Assembly: GCF_008180195.1 (NCBI RefSeq)
Contig: NZ_VTAV01000014.1
Span: 62,001 to 126,000, forward strand
Source of the DNA: Sphingobacterium phlebotomi
GTDB lineage: Bacteria; Bacteroidota; Bacteroidia; Sphingobacteriales; Sphingobacteriaceae
DNA length: 64,000 nucleotides
Direction: 5' to 3'
Position 1 is the stretch's first letter, and every line of letters begins with the position of its first letter. The notes under the pieces are model-generated. The model was not told the DNA's origin. It made no database searches and saw only the letters and a list, made by a program, of their open reading frames with translations. This document shows positions 43,084 to 51,144 of this stretch, piece after piece. The position numbers were made by a program, and so were the translations under genes.

Positions 43084-44151
43084 ATGAAAAAAATAAACCT
43101 ATTACTCCCCCTGTTAGCTTTTTTATGCTACTTCCAAGCCGTCGCACAATATCAAAAACCGACACTTACCGATAATGCATCCTGGTCCCTGATTTTGGTG
43201 CCCGACCCGCAGACGTATACGCGTTTTCACAAAAATGTTGGTATACTGAACCTGATGACAGGGTGGATATATGAAAACGTAGATAAGTTAAATACACAAT
43301 TTGTCTTGTGCACCGGTGATTTGGTGGAACATAATGATTTGATCCATTTGAAAGGACATGATGGCACAGCAAATAGTTTGCAGCAATGGCAAAATGTAAG
43401 AAACGCTTTTGCTACACTGGATAATCGCGTGCCTTATGTGTTGGCAACTGGGAATCACGATTTCGGTTATCGAAGTGCAGAATATCGTTCTACAAATTAT
43501 GATCAGTATTTTAATGTGAATCAAAATGGTTTCAACCAACGTGCGCTACGGGAGATTGGACCACAAATAAATGGACAGTCTAGCGCGGTGAACGCACTTT
43601 ATGAATTTCATACACCGCATGGTCAAGATTGGCTTGTCCTGGTCTTGGAGTTCGCACCGCGTGATACGGTGATCAATTGGGCGAAACAGGTGTTGGAAGC
43701 CAAGCCTTACGTAGACAAAGATGTGATTTTGTTGACGCATACTTATCTCAATAGCAAGAGCGAACATATAAAAACCGAAGGCTATAAAATGGAGGATGTA
43801 AACTATGGCGCTGCGGTGTTTGAAAAATTGGTGAAACCATCGAAGAATATCCGTTTGGTTTTTTCGGGACATATCGGAGCTCCAGATAATTTTGAGGCAC
43901 ATCTAGGTTTTAGACGTGACATAAATGCGGCAGGAAAAACCGTATCGCAAATGACATTCAATGCGCAGGCGATGGGAGGAGGTTGGCATGGAAACGGCGG
44001 AGACGGTTGGTTGCGCTATTTAGAGTTTATGCCGGATGGTAATACTGTGAAGGTGAAGACGTTTTCACCACTGTTCGCTGTTTCACCGACGACGCAGGAT
44101 CTAGCCTATAAAACCGAAGATAATCAGCAATTTACCTTTACTTTGGATTAG
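43084..44151 (+). CDS. Secreted metallophosphoesterase
   Basis: A 355-aa exported calcineurin-like phosphoesterase. Signal peptide about 1-22 (LLLPLLAFLCYFQAVAQ). Metal-binding blocks in order: VPDPQTY (D, usually D-x-H, here D-x-Q), CTGDLVEHND (GD), ATGNHDFGY (GNHD), LLTHTYLN and VFSGHIGAPD (GH). The first block's glutamine in place of histidine is a departure from the two-metal consensus seen in several bacterial relatives. The substrate is unknown. Stands alone, divergent from mrpA. Confidence 0.87.
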   Translation: MKKINLLLPLLAFLCYFQAVAQYQKPTLTDNASWSLILVPDPQTYTRFHKNVGILNLMTGWIYENVDKLNTQFVLCTGDLVEHNDLIHLKGHDGTANSLQQWQNVRNAFATLDNRVPYVLATGNHDFGYRSAEYRSTNYDQYFNVNQNGFNQRALREIGPQINGQSSAVNALYEFHTPHGQDWLVLVLEFAPRDTVINWAKQVLEAKPYVDKDVILLTHTYLNSKSEHIKTEGYKMEDVNYGAAVFEKLVKPSKNIRLVFSGHIGAPDNFEAHLGFRRDINAAGKTVSQMTFNAQAMGGGWHGNGGDGWLRYLEFMPDGNTVKVKTFSPLFAVSPTTQDLAYKTEDNQQFTFTLD

Positions 44152-44160
44152 TATATGTTT

Positions 44161-44191
44161 TTTGAAATGTGATTTGTTTGTTGTAGTTTTG
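44161..44191 (+). promoter_or_regulatory. Promoter of the outer-membrane barrel gene
   Basis: TTTG (44161-44164), a 19-bp spacer and TAGTTTTG (44184-44191) match the Bacteroidota -33/-7 consensus. The ATG follows 27 bp later. Confidence 0.72.
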
Positions 44192-44218
44192 CGCCTAATA
44201 GAATTTAATTGAACAAAT

Positions 44219-44860
44219 ATGAAAAAAATTTTACTTTCTTTAGGCGCTGCATTTTTATTGGCAGCAGGTGCAAATGCACAGGTAAGCTATGGTGTCAAAG
44301 CTGGTGTTAACTTGCCGAAACAGGTGGTTAAGATTAGTGGAAGTGGTGTAAATGCTTCTGTTGAATCCGGTACGACAACAAGTTTCTATGTATCGGGTTA
44401 TGCGAATATCTTCGCTGCTCCAAATTTCGCCATCCAGCCGGGTCTTTCTTTGCAAGGGAAAGGTGGGGAAATGGATATGACAGATTTAGGAGGGGAAAAA
44501 TACACTACAAACATCATGTCGCTGGATATTCCTGTAAATGCGGTATATTATATTCCAACAGGAAATACCGGTTCAGTATTCGTAGGTGCAGGACCGTATG
44601 TTGGATTCCATTTGTCGGGTAAAGACAAGATAAGCGGTGGCGAATCTTATGATGTAGAGTTTGGTTCCGGAGAAGATGAAACGAAGCGGGTTGATTTTGG
44701 ATTGAATTTCCAATTGGGATATAAACTAGCTAATGGCTTCTTAATTAACGGTGGATATGGTTTGGGTTTAGCAAACTTATTGAACTTTGAGGCAGAACAG
44801 GGCGTCAGCATGAAGGGACACAACCGCGTTCTTTCTTTCGGTGTTGGTTTCGAATTTTAA
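44219..44860 (+). CDS. Outer-membrane beta-barrel protein, PorT/OmpW-like
   Basis: A 213-aa exported protein. Signal peptide about 1-20 (LSLGAAFLLAAGANAQ). The mature part alternates hydrophobic/polar residues in about eight beta-strands, starting VSYGVKAGVNLPKQV, the usual opening of Bacteroidota PorT-type barrels, and ending HNRVLSFGVGFEF with a terminal phenylalanine as barrel assembly signal. No function can be given. It has its own promoter, and a terminator lies 275 bp on. Confidence 0.85.
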   Translation: MKKILLSLGAAFLLAAGANAQVSYGVKAGVNLPKQVVKISGSGVNASVESGTTTSFYVSGYANIFAAPNFAIQPGLSLQGKGGEMDMTDLGGEKYTTNIMSLDIPVNAVYYIPTGNTGSVFVGAGPYVGFHLSGKDKISGGESYDVEFGSGEDETKRVDFGLNFQLGYKLANGFLINGGYGLGLANLLNFEAEQGVSMKGHNRVLSFGVGFEF

Positions 44861-44904
44861 GAACCAAAACACATAATGAAAAAGGAAAGCCTCTCGTTTT
44901 TTGG

Positions 44905-45138
44905 GGGCACTGAAAAAGAATCCTGAAATTGATCTAAAAAAAGGACATCCAAACCAAAAAATGGCGATAGTTCCGATAGTAATCAGAAATACCCCTATAT
45001 AGCCTCTGAAAAATCGAATTAAATCATTACAAATAGAAAACTTGAACTCGGAAAAAACAAAAATGACCGAGTAGAAATCTAATTCTGCTCAGTCATATTC
45101 TTTAAGCCAGCTAAAATGCTGAGGCTTTTTCAGTGCCC
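44905..45138. mobile_element. Miniature IS derivative (MITE-like), 234 bp
   Basis: GGGCACTGAAAAAG (44905-44918) and its exact reverse complement CTTTTTCAGTGCCC (45125-45138) bound a 206-bp interior without a complete gene. On the minus strand, interior frames resemble short C-terminal coding tails (for example LAGLKNMTEQN then stop), as expected if most of a transposase was deleted. Flanks show no clear target duplication. I suspect an IS1182-like parent from the inverted repeat, but cannot confirm it. It fills the 329-bp gap between the barrel gene and acs. Confidence 0.55.
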
Positions 45139-45165
45139 TCCGGAAATTCCGTCGGGGCTTTTTTT
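45135..45165 (+). terminator. Terminator at the right end of the IS-like element
   Basis: GCCCTCCGGAAATTCCGTCGGGGC region: GCCC (45135-45138) pairs with GGGC (45155-45158), with inner CGGA/TCCG, then seven T residues. It would stop plus-strand transcription entering from the barrel gene or the element before it reaches the convergent acs gene. Confidence 0.75.
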
Positions 45166-45189
45166 GATGCTGTCTATTTTATTTTTATG

Positions 45190-47109
45190 CTATTTCTTCA
45201 TTTCTTCTGCTCCTTTGATGATCGCATCGACCACGGTTGGATCTTGAAGTGTGGAAGTGTCACCTAAATTCTCGGTTTCGCCTTCTGCAATTTTGCGCAA
45301 GATGCGACGCATAATTTTTCCCGAACGTGTTTTCGGTAGATCTGATACAAACTGAATAATATCTGGTTTAGCAATCGCACCGATCAGGCGTGTAATCGTC
45401 TGTAAAATATCCTTACGTGTACTTTCGGCGTCGATGTGGTGGTTCGCGACAATGACATACGCATAAATGCCCTGTCCTTTAACCGGATGTGGATAACCGA
45501 CAATGGCCGATTCGACTACATCAGCGTGCATATTGATCGCATTTTCCACCTCTGCCGTACCGATACGGTGGCCGGAAACGTTCAATACATCATCCACGCG
45601 TCCGGTAATTTTATAGTACCCTTCTGGGCTTCTGTAACAGCCGTCGCCCGTGAAATATTTGTCTGGATAGGTAGAGAAATAGGTTTGACGGCATCGCTCG
45701 TGGTCGCCCCAAGTCGTGCGCAACATACCCGGCCACGGAAACTTGATGCACAGATTTCCCGTTACATCGTTGCCCTCGATTTCTTTACCGTCTTCGTCCA
45801 TTAAACACGGCTGTACACCCGGGAGCGGTAACATCGCATAGCTCGGAATGGTTGGTGAGATACCCGCCATCGGTGCGATCAATATACCGCCATTTTCTGT
45901 TTGCCACCAAGTGTCGGTAATCGGTGCTTTTCCTTTCCCGATTTTTTCATTGAACCAATGCCAAGCTTCTTCGTTTATCGGTTCGCCTACAGATCCAAGT
46001 TTTTTGATACTGCTTAGATCCTTACCTTCCAAATATTCATCTCCAAAAGCCATTAACGAGCGAATGGCCGTAGGCGCCGTATATAAGATATTCACTTTAT
46101 ATTTATCGACAATATCCCATAGACGTCCGGCATCGGGGTAGGTCGGTGTACCTTCGAACATTAAAGACGTGGCACCCTGTGACAGGGGACCGTACACAAT
46201 GTAGCTATGTCCTGTAATCCAACCGATGTCGGCCGTACAAAAATAAACCTCACCGGGTTGGTATTGGAATACGTTAGAGAAGGTGTATCCGGTATAAACC
46301 ATATAGCCTCCTGTGGTATGTACGACTCCTTTGGGTTTGCCGGTAGAGCCCGATGTATAAAGTACAAATAACGGATCTTCTGCGTCCATTTCTTCGGCAG
46401 GACAAGGGGGATTTCCTTGCGTTTCCACTTTTTTAATTTCGTCTTCCCACCATACATCACGACCTTTTATCATGGATATAGGTGTGCGTGTACGTGTTAA
46501 CACAATGACACGCTCCACAGATTCACATTGCATCAGGGCATCATCTACAATAGATTTTAACTCCAATACTTTTCCGGCACGGAACCCACCATCGGAGGTA
46601 ATGACTAATTTACATTCCGCATCGTTGATGCGGTCTGCGATAGAGCGGGCGGAGAAACCACCAAATACAACGGAATGGATAGCACCAATACGTGCACAGG
46701 CCAGTACGGCAATAACCAGCTCCGGTACCATAGGAAGGTATATACATACGCGATCTCCCTTAACGACCTTATTATTTTTTAATACATTCGCAAATATTTC
46801 GACTTTCTCTAAAAGTTGTTTGTATGTAAGGATTCGGTGTGCCTCGTTTGGATCATTCGGTTCCCAAATAATGGCGGGTTTATCTCCCAAACTGTAGATA
46901 TGGCGGTCCAGGCAATTTTCGGTAATGTTAAGCTTCCCCCCTTCAAACCACTTGATATTTGGTTCGGTAAAGTTCCAGTTTAATACGTTTGTCCATTTTC
47001 GTTTCCAAAAGAAGTTTTCCGCAATTTCTCCCCAAAATGCTTCCGGGTTTTCGACGCTATTTTTATACGCCTCCTGATACTCCTCAAAACTTTTAATTTG
47101 TAGGTTCAT
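45190..47109 (-). CDS. acs: Acetyl-CoA synthetase
   Basis: A 639-aa AMP-forming acetate:CoA ligase that activates acetate for entry to central metabolism. Motifs: VLYTSGSTGKPKGVVHTTGG (the AMP-binding P-loop, about 263-282), ADIGWITGHSY, TDTWWQTENGG (acetate/adenylate site), YFTGDGCYRSPEGYYKITGR and the C-terminal PKTRSGKIMRR with the lysine that is acetylated in regulated Acs enzymes. Length is normal. It is transcribed alone; an inverted repeat TATCCAAT/ATTGGATA lies upstream. Confidence 0.97.
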   Translation of the reverse strand: MNLQIKSFEEYQEAYKNSVENPEAFWGEIAENFFWKRKWTNVLNWNFTEPNIKWFEGGKLNITENCLDRHIYSLGDKPAIIWEPNDPNEAHRILTYKQLLEKVEIFANVLKNNKVVKGDRVCIYLPMVPELVIAVLACARIGAIHSVVFGGFSARSIADRINDAECKLVITSDGGFRAGKVLELKSIVDDALMQCESVERVIVLTRTRTPISMIKGRDVWWEDEIKKVETQGNPPCPAEEMDAEDPLFVLYTSGSTGKPKGVVHTTGGYMVYTGYTFSNVFQYQPGEVYFCTADIGWITGHSYIVYGPLSQGATSLMFEGTPTYPDAGRLWDIVDKYKVNILYTAPTAIRSLMAFGDEYLEGKDLSSIKKLGSVGEPINEEAWHWFNEKIGKGKAPITDTWWQTENGGILIAPMAGISPTIPSYAMLPLPGVQPCLMDEDGKEIEGNDVTGNLCIKFPWPGMLRTTWGDHERCRQTYFSTYPDKYFTGDGCYRSPEGYYKITGRVDDVLNVSGHRIGTAEVENAINMHADVVESAIVGYPHPVKGQGIYAYVIVANHHIDAESTRKDILQTITRLIGAIAKPDIIQFVSDLPKTRSGKIMRRILRKIAEGETENLGDTSTLQDPTVVDAIIKGAEEMKK

Positions 47110-47142
47110 GTTTTTTTATGCAACGTTTAAATGATTAACTTT

Positions 47143-47188
47143 TATCCAATGCAGACATTTATTTATTGAAAGCTGTCCGTATTGGATA
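47143..47188. promoter_or_regulatory. Inverted repeat in the acs/UbiA-like divergent region
   Basis: TATCCAAT (47143-47150) and ATTGGATA (47181-47188) are perfect 8-bp inverted copies 38 bp apart centre to centre, between divergent acs and the UbiA-like gene. They could be half sites for a regulator of acs. Confidence 0.3.
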
Positions 47189-47210
47189 TACAAGCACTAA
47201 TTTAGTTTTT

Positions 47211-47240
47211 TTTGCCATCAATGTCAATTTTTTAACTTTA
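47211..47240 (+). promoter_or_regulatory. Probable promoter of the UbiA-like gene
   Basis: TTTG (47211-47214) and TAACTTTA (47233-47240), 18 bp apart, approximate the Bacteroidota -33/-7 pattern, 22 bp before the ATG at 47263. Confidence 0.5.
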
Positions 47241-47262
47241 TGTATTCGTATTTTTATATCCG

Positions 47263-48132
47263 ATGAAGCTGCTAAAGCAAGTATACTATTTCTTAATCTA
47301 CACCAACCTACTTATCGCAGGTGCTGCCATAGCACAATCTGCATTGACGTATTTATTCTTTGGCGCTCCATTTGATTATCCCATCATGATGATAGAGGGA
47401 ACAGCAACTTTGCTCCTGTATAATTTTAGTATGTTGCTTTCCAAACCTCGAAACCCACAGAAATCGGTATATAAACGTACACGATGGATATTTAAGAATG
47501 AATGGCTATTATGGTTGAATAGTGGAGTAGGCTTCATCGTCTTGTTATATGCCGCTTATCATATTCATTTATATAGTCTATTTTTTTTGATAGGAATAGG
47601 TATGATGAGTGTGGCGTATTCGGTTCCAATAATACCGTATAACGGGAAATGGGTCGGATTTCGCCAATTACCGGGTATGAAAATTTTTCATATTGCGTTG
47701 GTCTGGACATTGAGTTCTGTGTGTTTGCCGGTTTTTGAGATGCATTTGGATGGGGTGGCGGTTGATTTACATCTATTCCAAACGCTTTTTGTGCTAAAGT
47801 TTATCTTCTTGCTTATTTGCACGCTACCTTTTGATATCCGGGATATCCAACAAGATTCCTATTATCATTTAAAAACCATACCGAATATGATTGGTGCAAA
47901 TAGAGCTATTTTATTGTGCTACACGCTTTTAGTAGCGCATAGCAGTGTTGTCTTATTATCAGCTATTCAACTGAAGGTACAGATAGGGATATTAACCACG
48001 AACCTGTTAATCGGTGTTGTACTCAAACAGGTCGTGTTCCGAAACGCGAACCGCTATCATTACGCATTTTTATTAGACTTTGCATTGATAGCACAATTTT
48101 TCATTGTTTATCTTTTTTATAAAATCCAATAA
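47263..48132 (+). CDS. UbiA-like polytopic membrane protein
   Basis: A 289-aa membrane protein with about eight or nine helices, similar in plan to UbiA prenyltransferases. The second aspartate-rich motif seems present (FDIRDIQQDS, about 194-203, followed by LKTIPNMIGANRA, which fits the UbiA 'TIP...G' stretch). The first motif (NxxxDxxxD) is not visible at the expected place; YNFSMLLSKPRNP stands there instead. It may therefore be a catalytically altered member of a type common in Bacteroidota. The 3' end overlaps the convergent dehydrogenase gene by 32 bp. Confidence 0.7.
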   Translation: MKLLKQVYYFLIYTNLLIAGAAIAQSALTYLFFGAPFDYPIMMIEGTATLLLYNFSMLLSKPRNPQKSVYKRTRWIFKNEWLLWLNSGVGFIVLLYAAYHIHLYSLFFLIGIGMMSVAYSVPIIPYNGKWVGFRQLPGMKIFHIALVWTLSSVCLPVFEMHLDGVAVDLHLFQTLFVLKFIFLLICTLPFDIRDIQQDSYYHLKTIPNMIGANRAILLCYTLLVAHSSVVLLSAIQLKVQIGILTTNLLIGVVLKQVVFRNANRYHYAFLLDFALIAQFFIVYLFYKIQ

Positions 48133-49036
48133 TCTTGTTGGCTATAATATCCGACAGTTTATAGTAGCTGTCGAATGTCCATCCGGCTACATGTGGACTT
48201 AATAACACGTTATCCCTTGAAATTAGGTCAGCGTACCAGTCTGTTTCGCTGAGTGTCGGAAATTTTTCAATGGGCAAAACATCAAATGCTGCCCCTAAAA
48301 TTTTACCGGTATCTAGGTATTTCAAAACCGATGGGATATTTACTATAGCCCCTCTGGCACCCATCAGAAAAAAGATGGGTTTGCGGAAATGAAACAGGTA
48401 TTCATCGTTTACCATGGCTCTAGTTTCACGTGTCAGCGGAATATGAAAACTTAATACATCGGCTTGGCGGACAACTTCTTCCATCGAAACCTCTTTGGCA
48501 TAGATATCGGAGAAACCCGTTTTGTATTTGTCATACGCAATGACATTGACCTCAAAACCCGAAAGTTTTTTCGCCATTGCTTGTCCATTATGACCATATC
48601 CAATGAGTGCTACTGTTCTTCCTTTTAATTCATATCCGCGGTTTTCTTCCCTGCACCATTGTCCGGTACACACTTCTCGATGTCCGCGGTTCAGGTTATT
48701 CATTAAAGCCAGCAGCATGCCAATCATGTGTTCGCCGACAGCATCTTTATTGCCGTCATTCGCCGAAAAGAGACGAATACCTTTTGATGTGGCATATTCC
48801 TCATCGATATTGTCCATCCCTGCGCCTGGACGGGCGATAAACTGTAGGTCGGGGGCGAGATCAAGAAAAGATTCGTCAACCTGAAATTTGGAACGAATAA
48901 TCAGTCCCGTGTAGTGTTGGATAACATTTTCGGTATCCGCTCTGCTGAAACCCGGTTGGTAATCATAAGAAATTCCGGCTTGATTCAGTTTGTCTAATAA
49001 TATATGGTGTATATCGTCTACAATAAGAATATCCAT
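48101..49036 (-). CDS. NAD-dependent D-2-hydroxyacid dehydrogenase
   Basis: A 311-aa enzyme of the phosphoglycerate/2-hydroxyacid dehydrogenase family. The NAD site is VALIGYGHNGQAMAKKL (about 144-160). Catalytic residues appear in order: Arg in MGARGAIVN, Glu in AFDVLPIEKFP, and His in LLSPHVAGWT. There is no C-terminal ACT domain, so it is the short form; substrate not decidable (3-phosphoglycerate, glyoxylate or another 2-oxoacid). It lies 7 nt downstream of the monooxygenase gene in the same direction and overlaps the convergent UbiA-like gene. Confidence 0.87.
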   Translation of the reverse strand: MDILIVDDIHHILLDKLNQAGISYDYQPGFSRADTENVIQHYTGLIIRSKFQVDESFLDLAPDLQFIARPGAGMDNIDEEYATSKGIRLFSANDGNKDAVGEHMIGMLLALMNNLNRGHREVCTGQWCREENRGYELKGRTVALIGYGHNGQAMAKKLSGFEVNVIAYDKYKTGFSDIYAKEVSMEEVVRQADVLSFHIPLTRETRAMVNDEYLFHFRKPIFFLMGARGAIVNIPSVLKYLDTGKILGAAFDVLPIEKFPTLSETDWYADLISRDNVLLSPHVAGWTFDSYYKLSDIIANKIIGFYKKDKQ

Positions 49037-49043
49037 TTTCTAG

Positions 49044-50225
49044 CTAATATTTCATGAAATCCACAGATAATAATTTGTCCAGGTTCTTTTGAGCCAATCT
49101 GGCAGGCATAAGTTTCATCAGCAGATTGCGTATCGTGATGAATACGGGGTTATCCCATTGGGCTATTTCACCAATCCGCTTGGAAGTATCCGTAATATAT
49201 TTTGTCCGGGATAATCTTCTTTTTTCAAACGAAGAGAACGCTTCCTTCGTAGTCTTTTCTAGTTTTAATTCATCCAATAGAACAGCAACGTCCTCTAAAG
49301 CTTGGCAAGCTCCTTGTCCCATATTGGGCGTGGTAGCGTGTCCTGCATCGCCAATAAAGAGGATATTATCATAAGCTAGATGTTTAAGTGGTTTTATATC
49401 TATAATGTCATTCCAAATCAACTCGCTATCTTTGGTCTGCGCCAAAATAGCAGGAATAGGATCATGGTACGATTGAAAGTGTCTTAATAAATCGTTGACT
49501 TTATAGCTGCGATATATAGGGTTATCAGGCGTAGTGTTTATACATGCATACCAATAGATGCGATTATTGGTTAGCGGAGTCATTCCAAATCGTCCTAATT
49601 TTCCCCACGTTTCCGTCCCCTTATCTAATGCTATCTCGGCATTGTCAATGGTTGCACGCCAGCACGTATATCCTGAATAGCGAGGTATGGAGGAAGGTAT
49701 GAGTTGTTGACGGAGTGGGGATTTCACGCCGTCAGCGATAATTAAAAATCGGGATGTATGCTGGGTGCCATCTTCAAAAAACAGAGTCACAGCACCTACA
49801 TGTTGTTCTAATCGGATAGCTTTTTTGCTTAGTTGTAATTTTTGATTTTTGATTTTTGACAACAGGAATAGGTGTAAATCTGCACGATGAATGGCAAAAT
49901 TTCGTTGTTCGTACTTTTCACTGATGGCATGGGTGTCCGGAGATACCAAAAGCCCCCCTTTATGATCTAAAATATGGTAGCTATCCAAGTAATAACCTAT
50001 TTGTTCTATTTCAGTTCTGAGGCTAAGTAAATCTAAAGCACGCATAGCATTTGCTGCTAGCCCAAATCCTGCGCCTATTCCCTTTAGTTTCTTTGCCTGC
50101 TCAAAAAGCACAAAATCTTTGTCAATTTGTTGAAAAGCTATAGCCATGGCAAGGCCTGCTACACCACCACCTACTATGGCGAAATCACTATCTATTGTTT
50201 TGGTGTATGGCATTTGCAATTTCAT
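49044..50225 (-). CDS. FAD-dependent monooxygenase (PHBH/UbiH type)
   Basis: A 393-aa flavoprotein hydroxylase. The FAD dinucleotide site is FAIVGGGVAGLAMAIAFQ (about 15-32); the second FAD motif is NILFIGDAGHATTPNMGQGA with downstream CQALEDV (about 285-312). The GxG/DG motif is FLIIADGVKSPLRQQL. These mark group A single-component monooxygenases acting on aromatics or similar; substrate unknown. Start may be ATG 50225 or ATG 50213 (MPYTKTID); both overlap the end of rsmA. Confidence 0.87.
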   Translation of the reverse strand: MKLQMPYTKTIDSDFAIVGGGVAGLAMAIAFQQIDKDFVLFEQAKKLKGIGAGFGLAANAMRALDLLSLRTEIEQIGYYLDSYHILDHKGGLLVSPDTHAISEKYEQRNFAIHRADLHLFLLSKIKNQKLQLSKKAIRLEQHVGAVTLFFEDGTQHTSRFLIIADGVKSPLRQQLIPSSIPRYSGYTCWRATIDNAEIALDKGTETWGKLGRFGMTPLTNNRIYWYACINTTPDNPIYRSYKVNDLLRHFQSYHDPIPAILAQTKDSELIWNDIIDIKPLKHLAYDNILFIGDAGHATTPNMGQGACQALEDVAVLLDELKLEKTTKEAFSSFEKRRLSRTKYITDTSKRIGEIAQWDNPVFITIRNLLMKLMPARLAQKNLDKLLSVDFMKY

Positions 50226-50982
50226 TTGTTAGGGTAACAAAATCTTCGACCGATAATCGCTCTGCCCGGAGCTCATACAACGGATTGTCGCTCATGTTGT
50301 CTTTTAGAACAACGGCAGATAAGGCGTTTCGTAACGTTTTGCGGCGTTGGTTGAAAGCCGCTTTTACGACACGCCAAAATAGTTTTTCATCACAGTCTAG
50401 TGTATTACGGTCATTCCTTGTCATTTTAATAACACCGGAAAGTACTTTGGGAGGCGGGTTAAACGCACCTGCTTTTACAGTAAAAAGATACTGCACATTA
50501 TAATAAGCTTGTAAGAACACACTCAGAATACCGTATTCTTTGCTGCCCGGTTTTGCCACACAGCGCTCGGCAACCTCTTTTTGGAACATCCCAACCATCT
50601 GCACCACACGCCCGCGCTCCTCCAAAACCTTAAACAGAATCTGCGAAGAGATATTATAAGGGAAATTTCCGATGACTGCCATCTTATCTCCAAAAAATTG
50701 ATCGAAATCCAATGTAAGAAAGTCGCCATGAATAAGCTTGTTACCCAATTGTGAATATTTGTCAGCAAGAAATGCAATGGATTCCTCATCTACATCAATC
50801 AGCCAGGTTTCATAGGTGTCTTTTTGAAGTAGAAAATCAGATAACACGCCCATGCCGGGACCAACTTCTAATACCTGTTTAAAACCCAAAGCAGGCTCAA
50901 GGGCTTCCACAATCTTCTGTGCAGCATGTTTATCGTTTAGAAAGTGTTGTCCTAAGTGTTTCTTTGCGCGTACAGTACTCAT
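50188..50982 (-). CDS. rsmA: 16S rRNA (adenine(1518)-N(6)/adenine(1519)-N(6))-dimethyltransferase
   Basis: RsmA (KsgA) dimethylates two adjacent adenines in helix 45 of 16S rRNA late in 30S assembly. The 264-aa protein starts RAKKHLGQHFLND (family signature), then SAM-binding VLEVGPGMGVLSDFLL (about 38-53) and catalytic NFPYNISSQILF (about 111-122), with AFNQRRKTLRNAL near residue 210. Normal length. The downstream monooxygenase gene overlaps its end. Confidence 0.97.
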   Translation of the reverse strand: MSTVRAKKHLGQHFLNDKHAAQKIVEALEPALGFKQVLEVGPGMGVLSDFLLQKDTYETWLIDVDEESIAFLADKYSQLGNKLIHGDFLTLDFDQFFGDKMAVIGNFPYNISSQILFKVLEERGRVVQMVGMFQKEVAERCVAKPGSKEYGILSVFLQAYYNVQYLFTVKAGAFNPPPKVLSGVIKMTRNDRNTLDCDEKLFWRVVKAAFNQRRKTLRNALSAVVLKDNMSDNPLYELRAERLSVEDFVTLTNEIANAIHQNNR

Positions 50983-51005
50983 TCGTTGTTTGGGATGTTA
51001 GAAAG

Positions 51006-51013
51006 CAAAATTA
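51006..51013 (-). promoter_or_regulatory. -7 promoter element of rsmA
   Basis: On the minus strand TAATTTTG (51013-51006) matches TAnnTTTG, 23 bp before the rsmA ATG at 50982. The -33 box is not clear. Confidence 0.5.
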
Positions 51014-51118
51014 AACATTATTATGCAATTTTCTGTGTGATTCAAAGTTACCTATAGAGGGAAAAGCCTATCTTTTCGGGTCAACGGCAAGAAAGCTTTT
51101 TATTTACCCTAAATTTTG

Positions 51119-51126
51119 TAATTTTG
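51119..51126 (+). promoter_or_regulatory. -7 promoter element of pdxA
   Basis: TAATTTTG matches TAnnTTTG, with TTTT at 51097-51100 about 18 bp upstream. The ATG at 51145 follows 18 bp later. It contains the TTG at 51124, so that TTG is not the start. Confidence 0.6.
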
Positions 51127-51144
51127 ATTCAAAGCTTTCGGAAA

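Noticed and set aside
47166..47375. 69-codon frame overlapping the start of the UbiA-like gene
   Set aside because: It spans the promoter region and enters the UbiA-like gene out of frame; no protein character.
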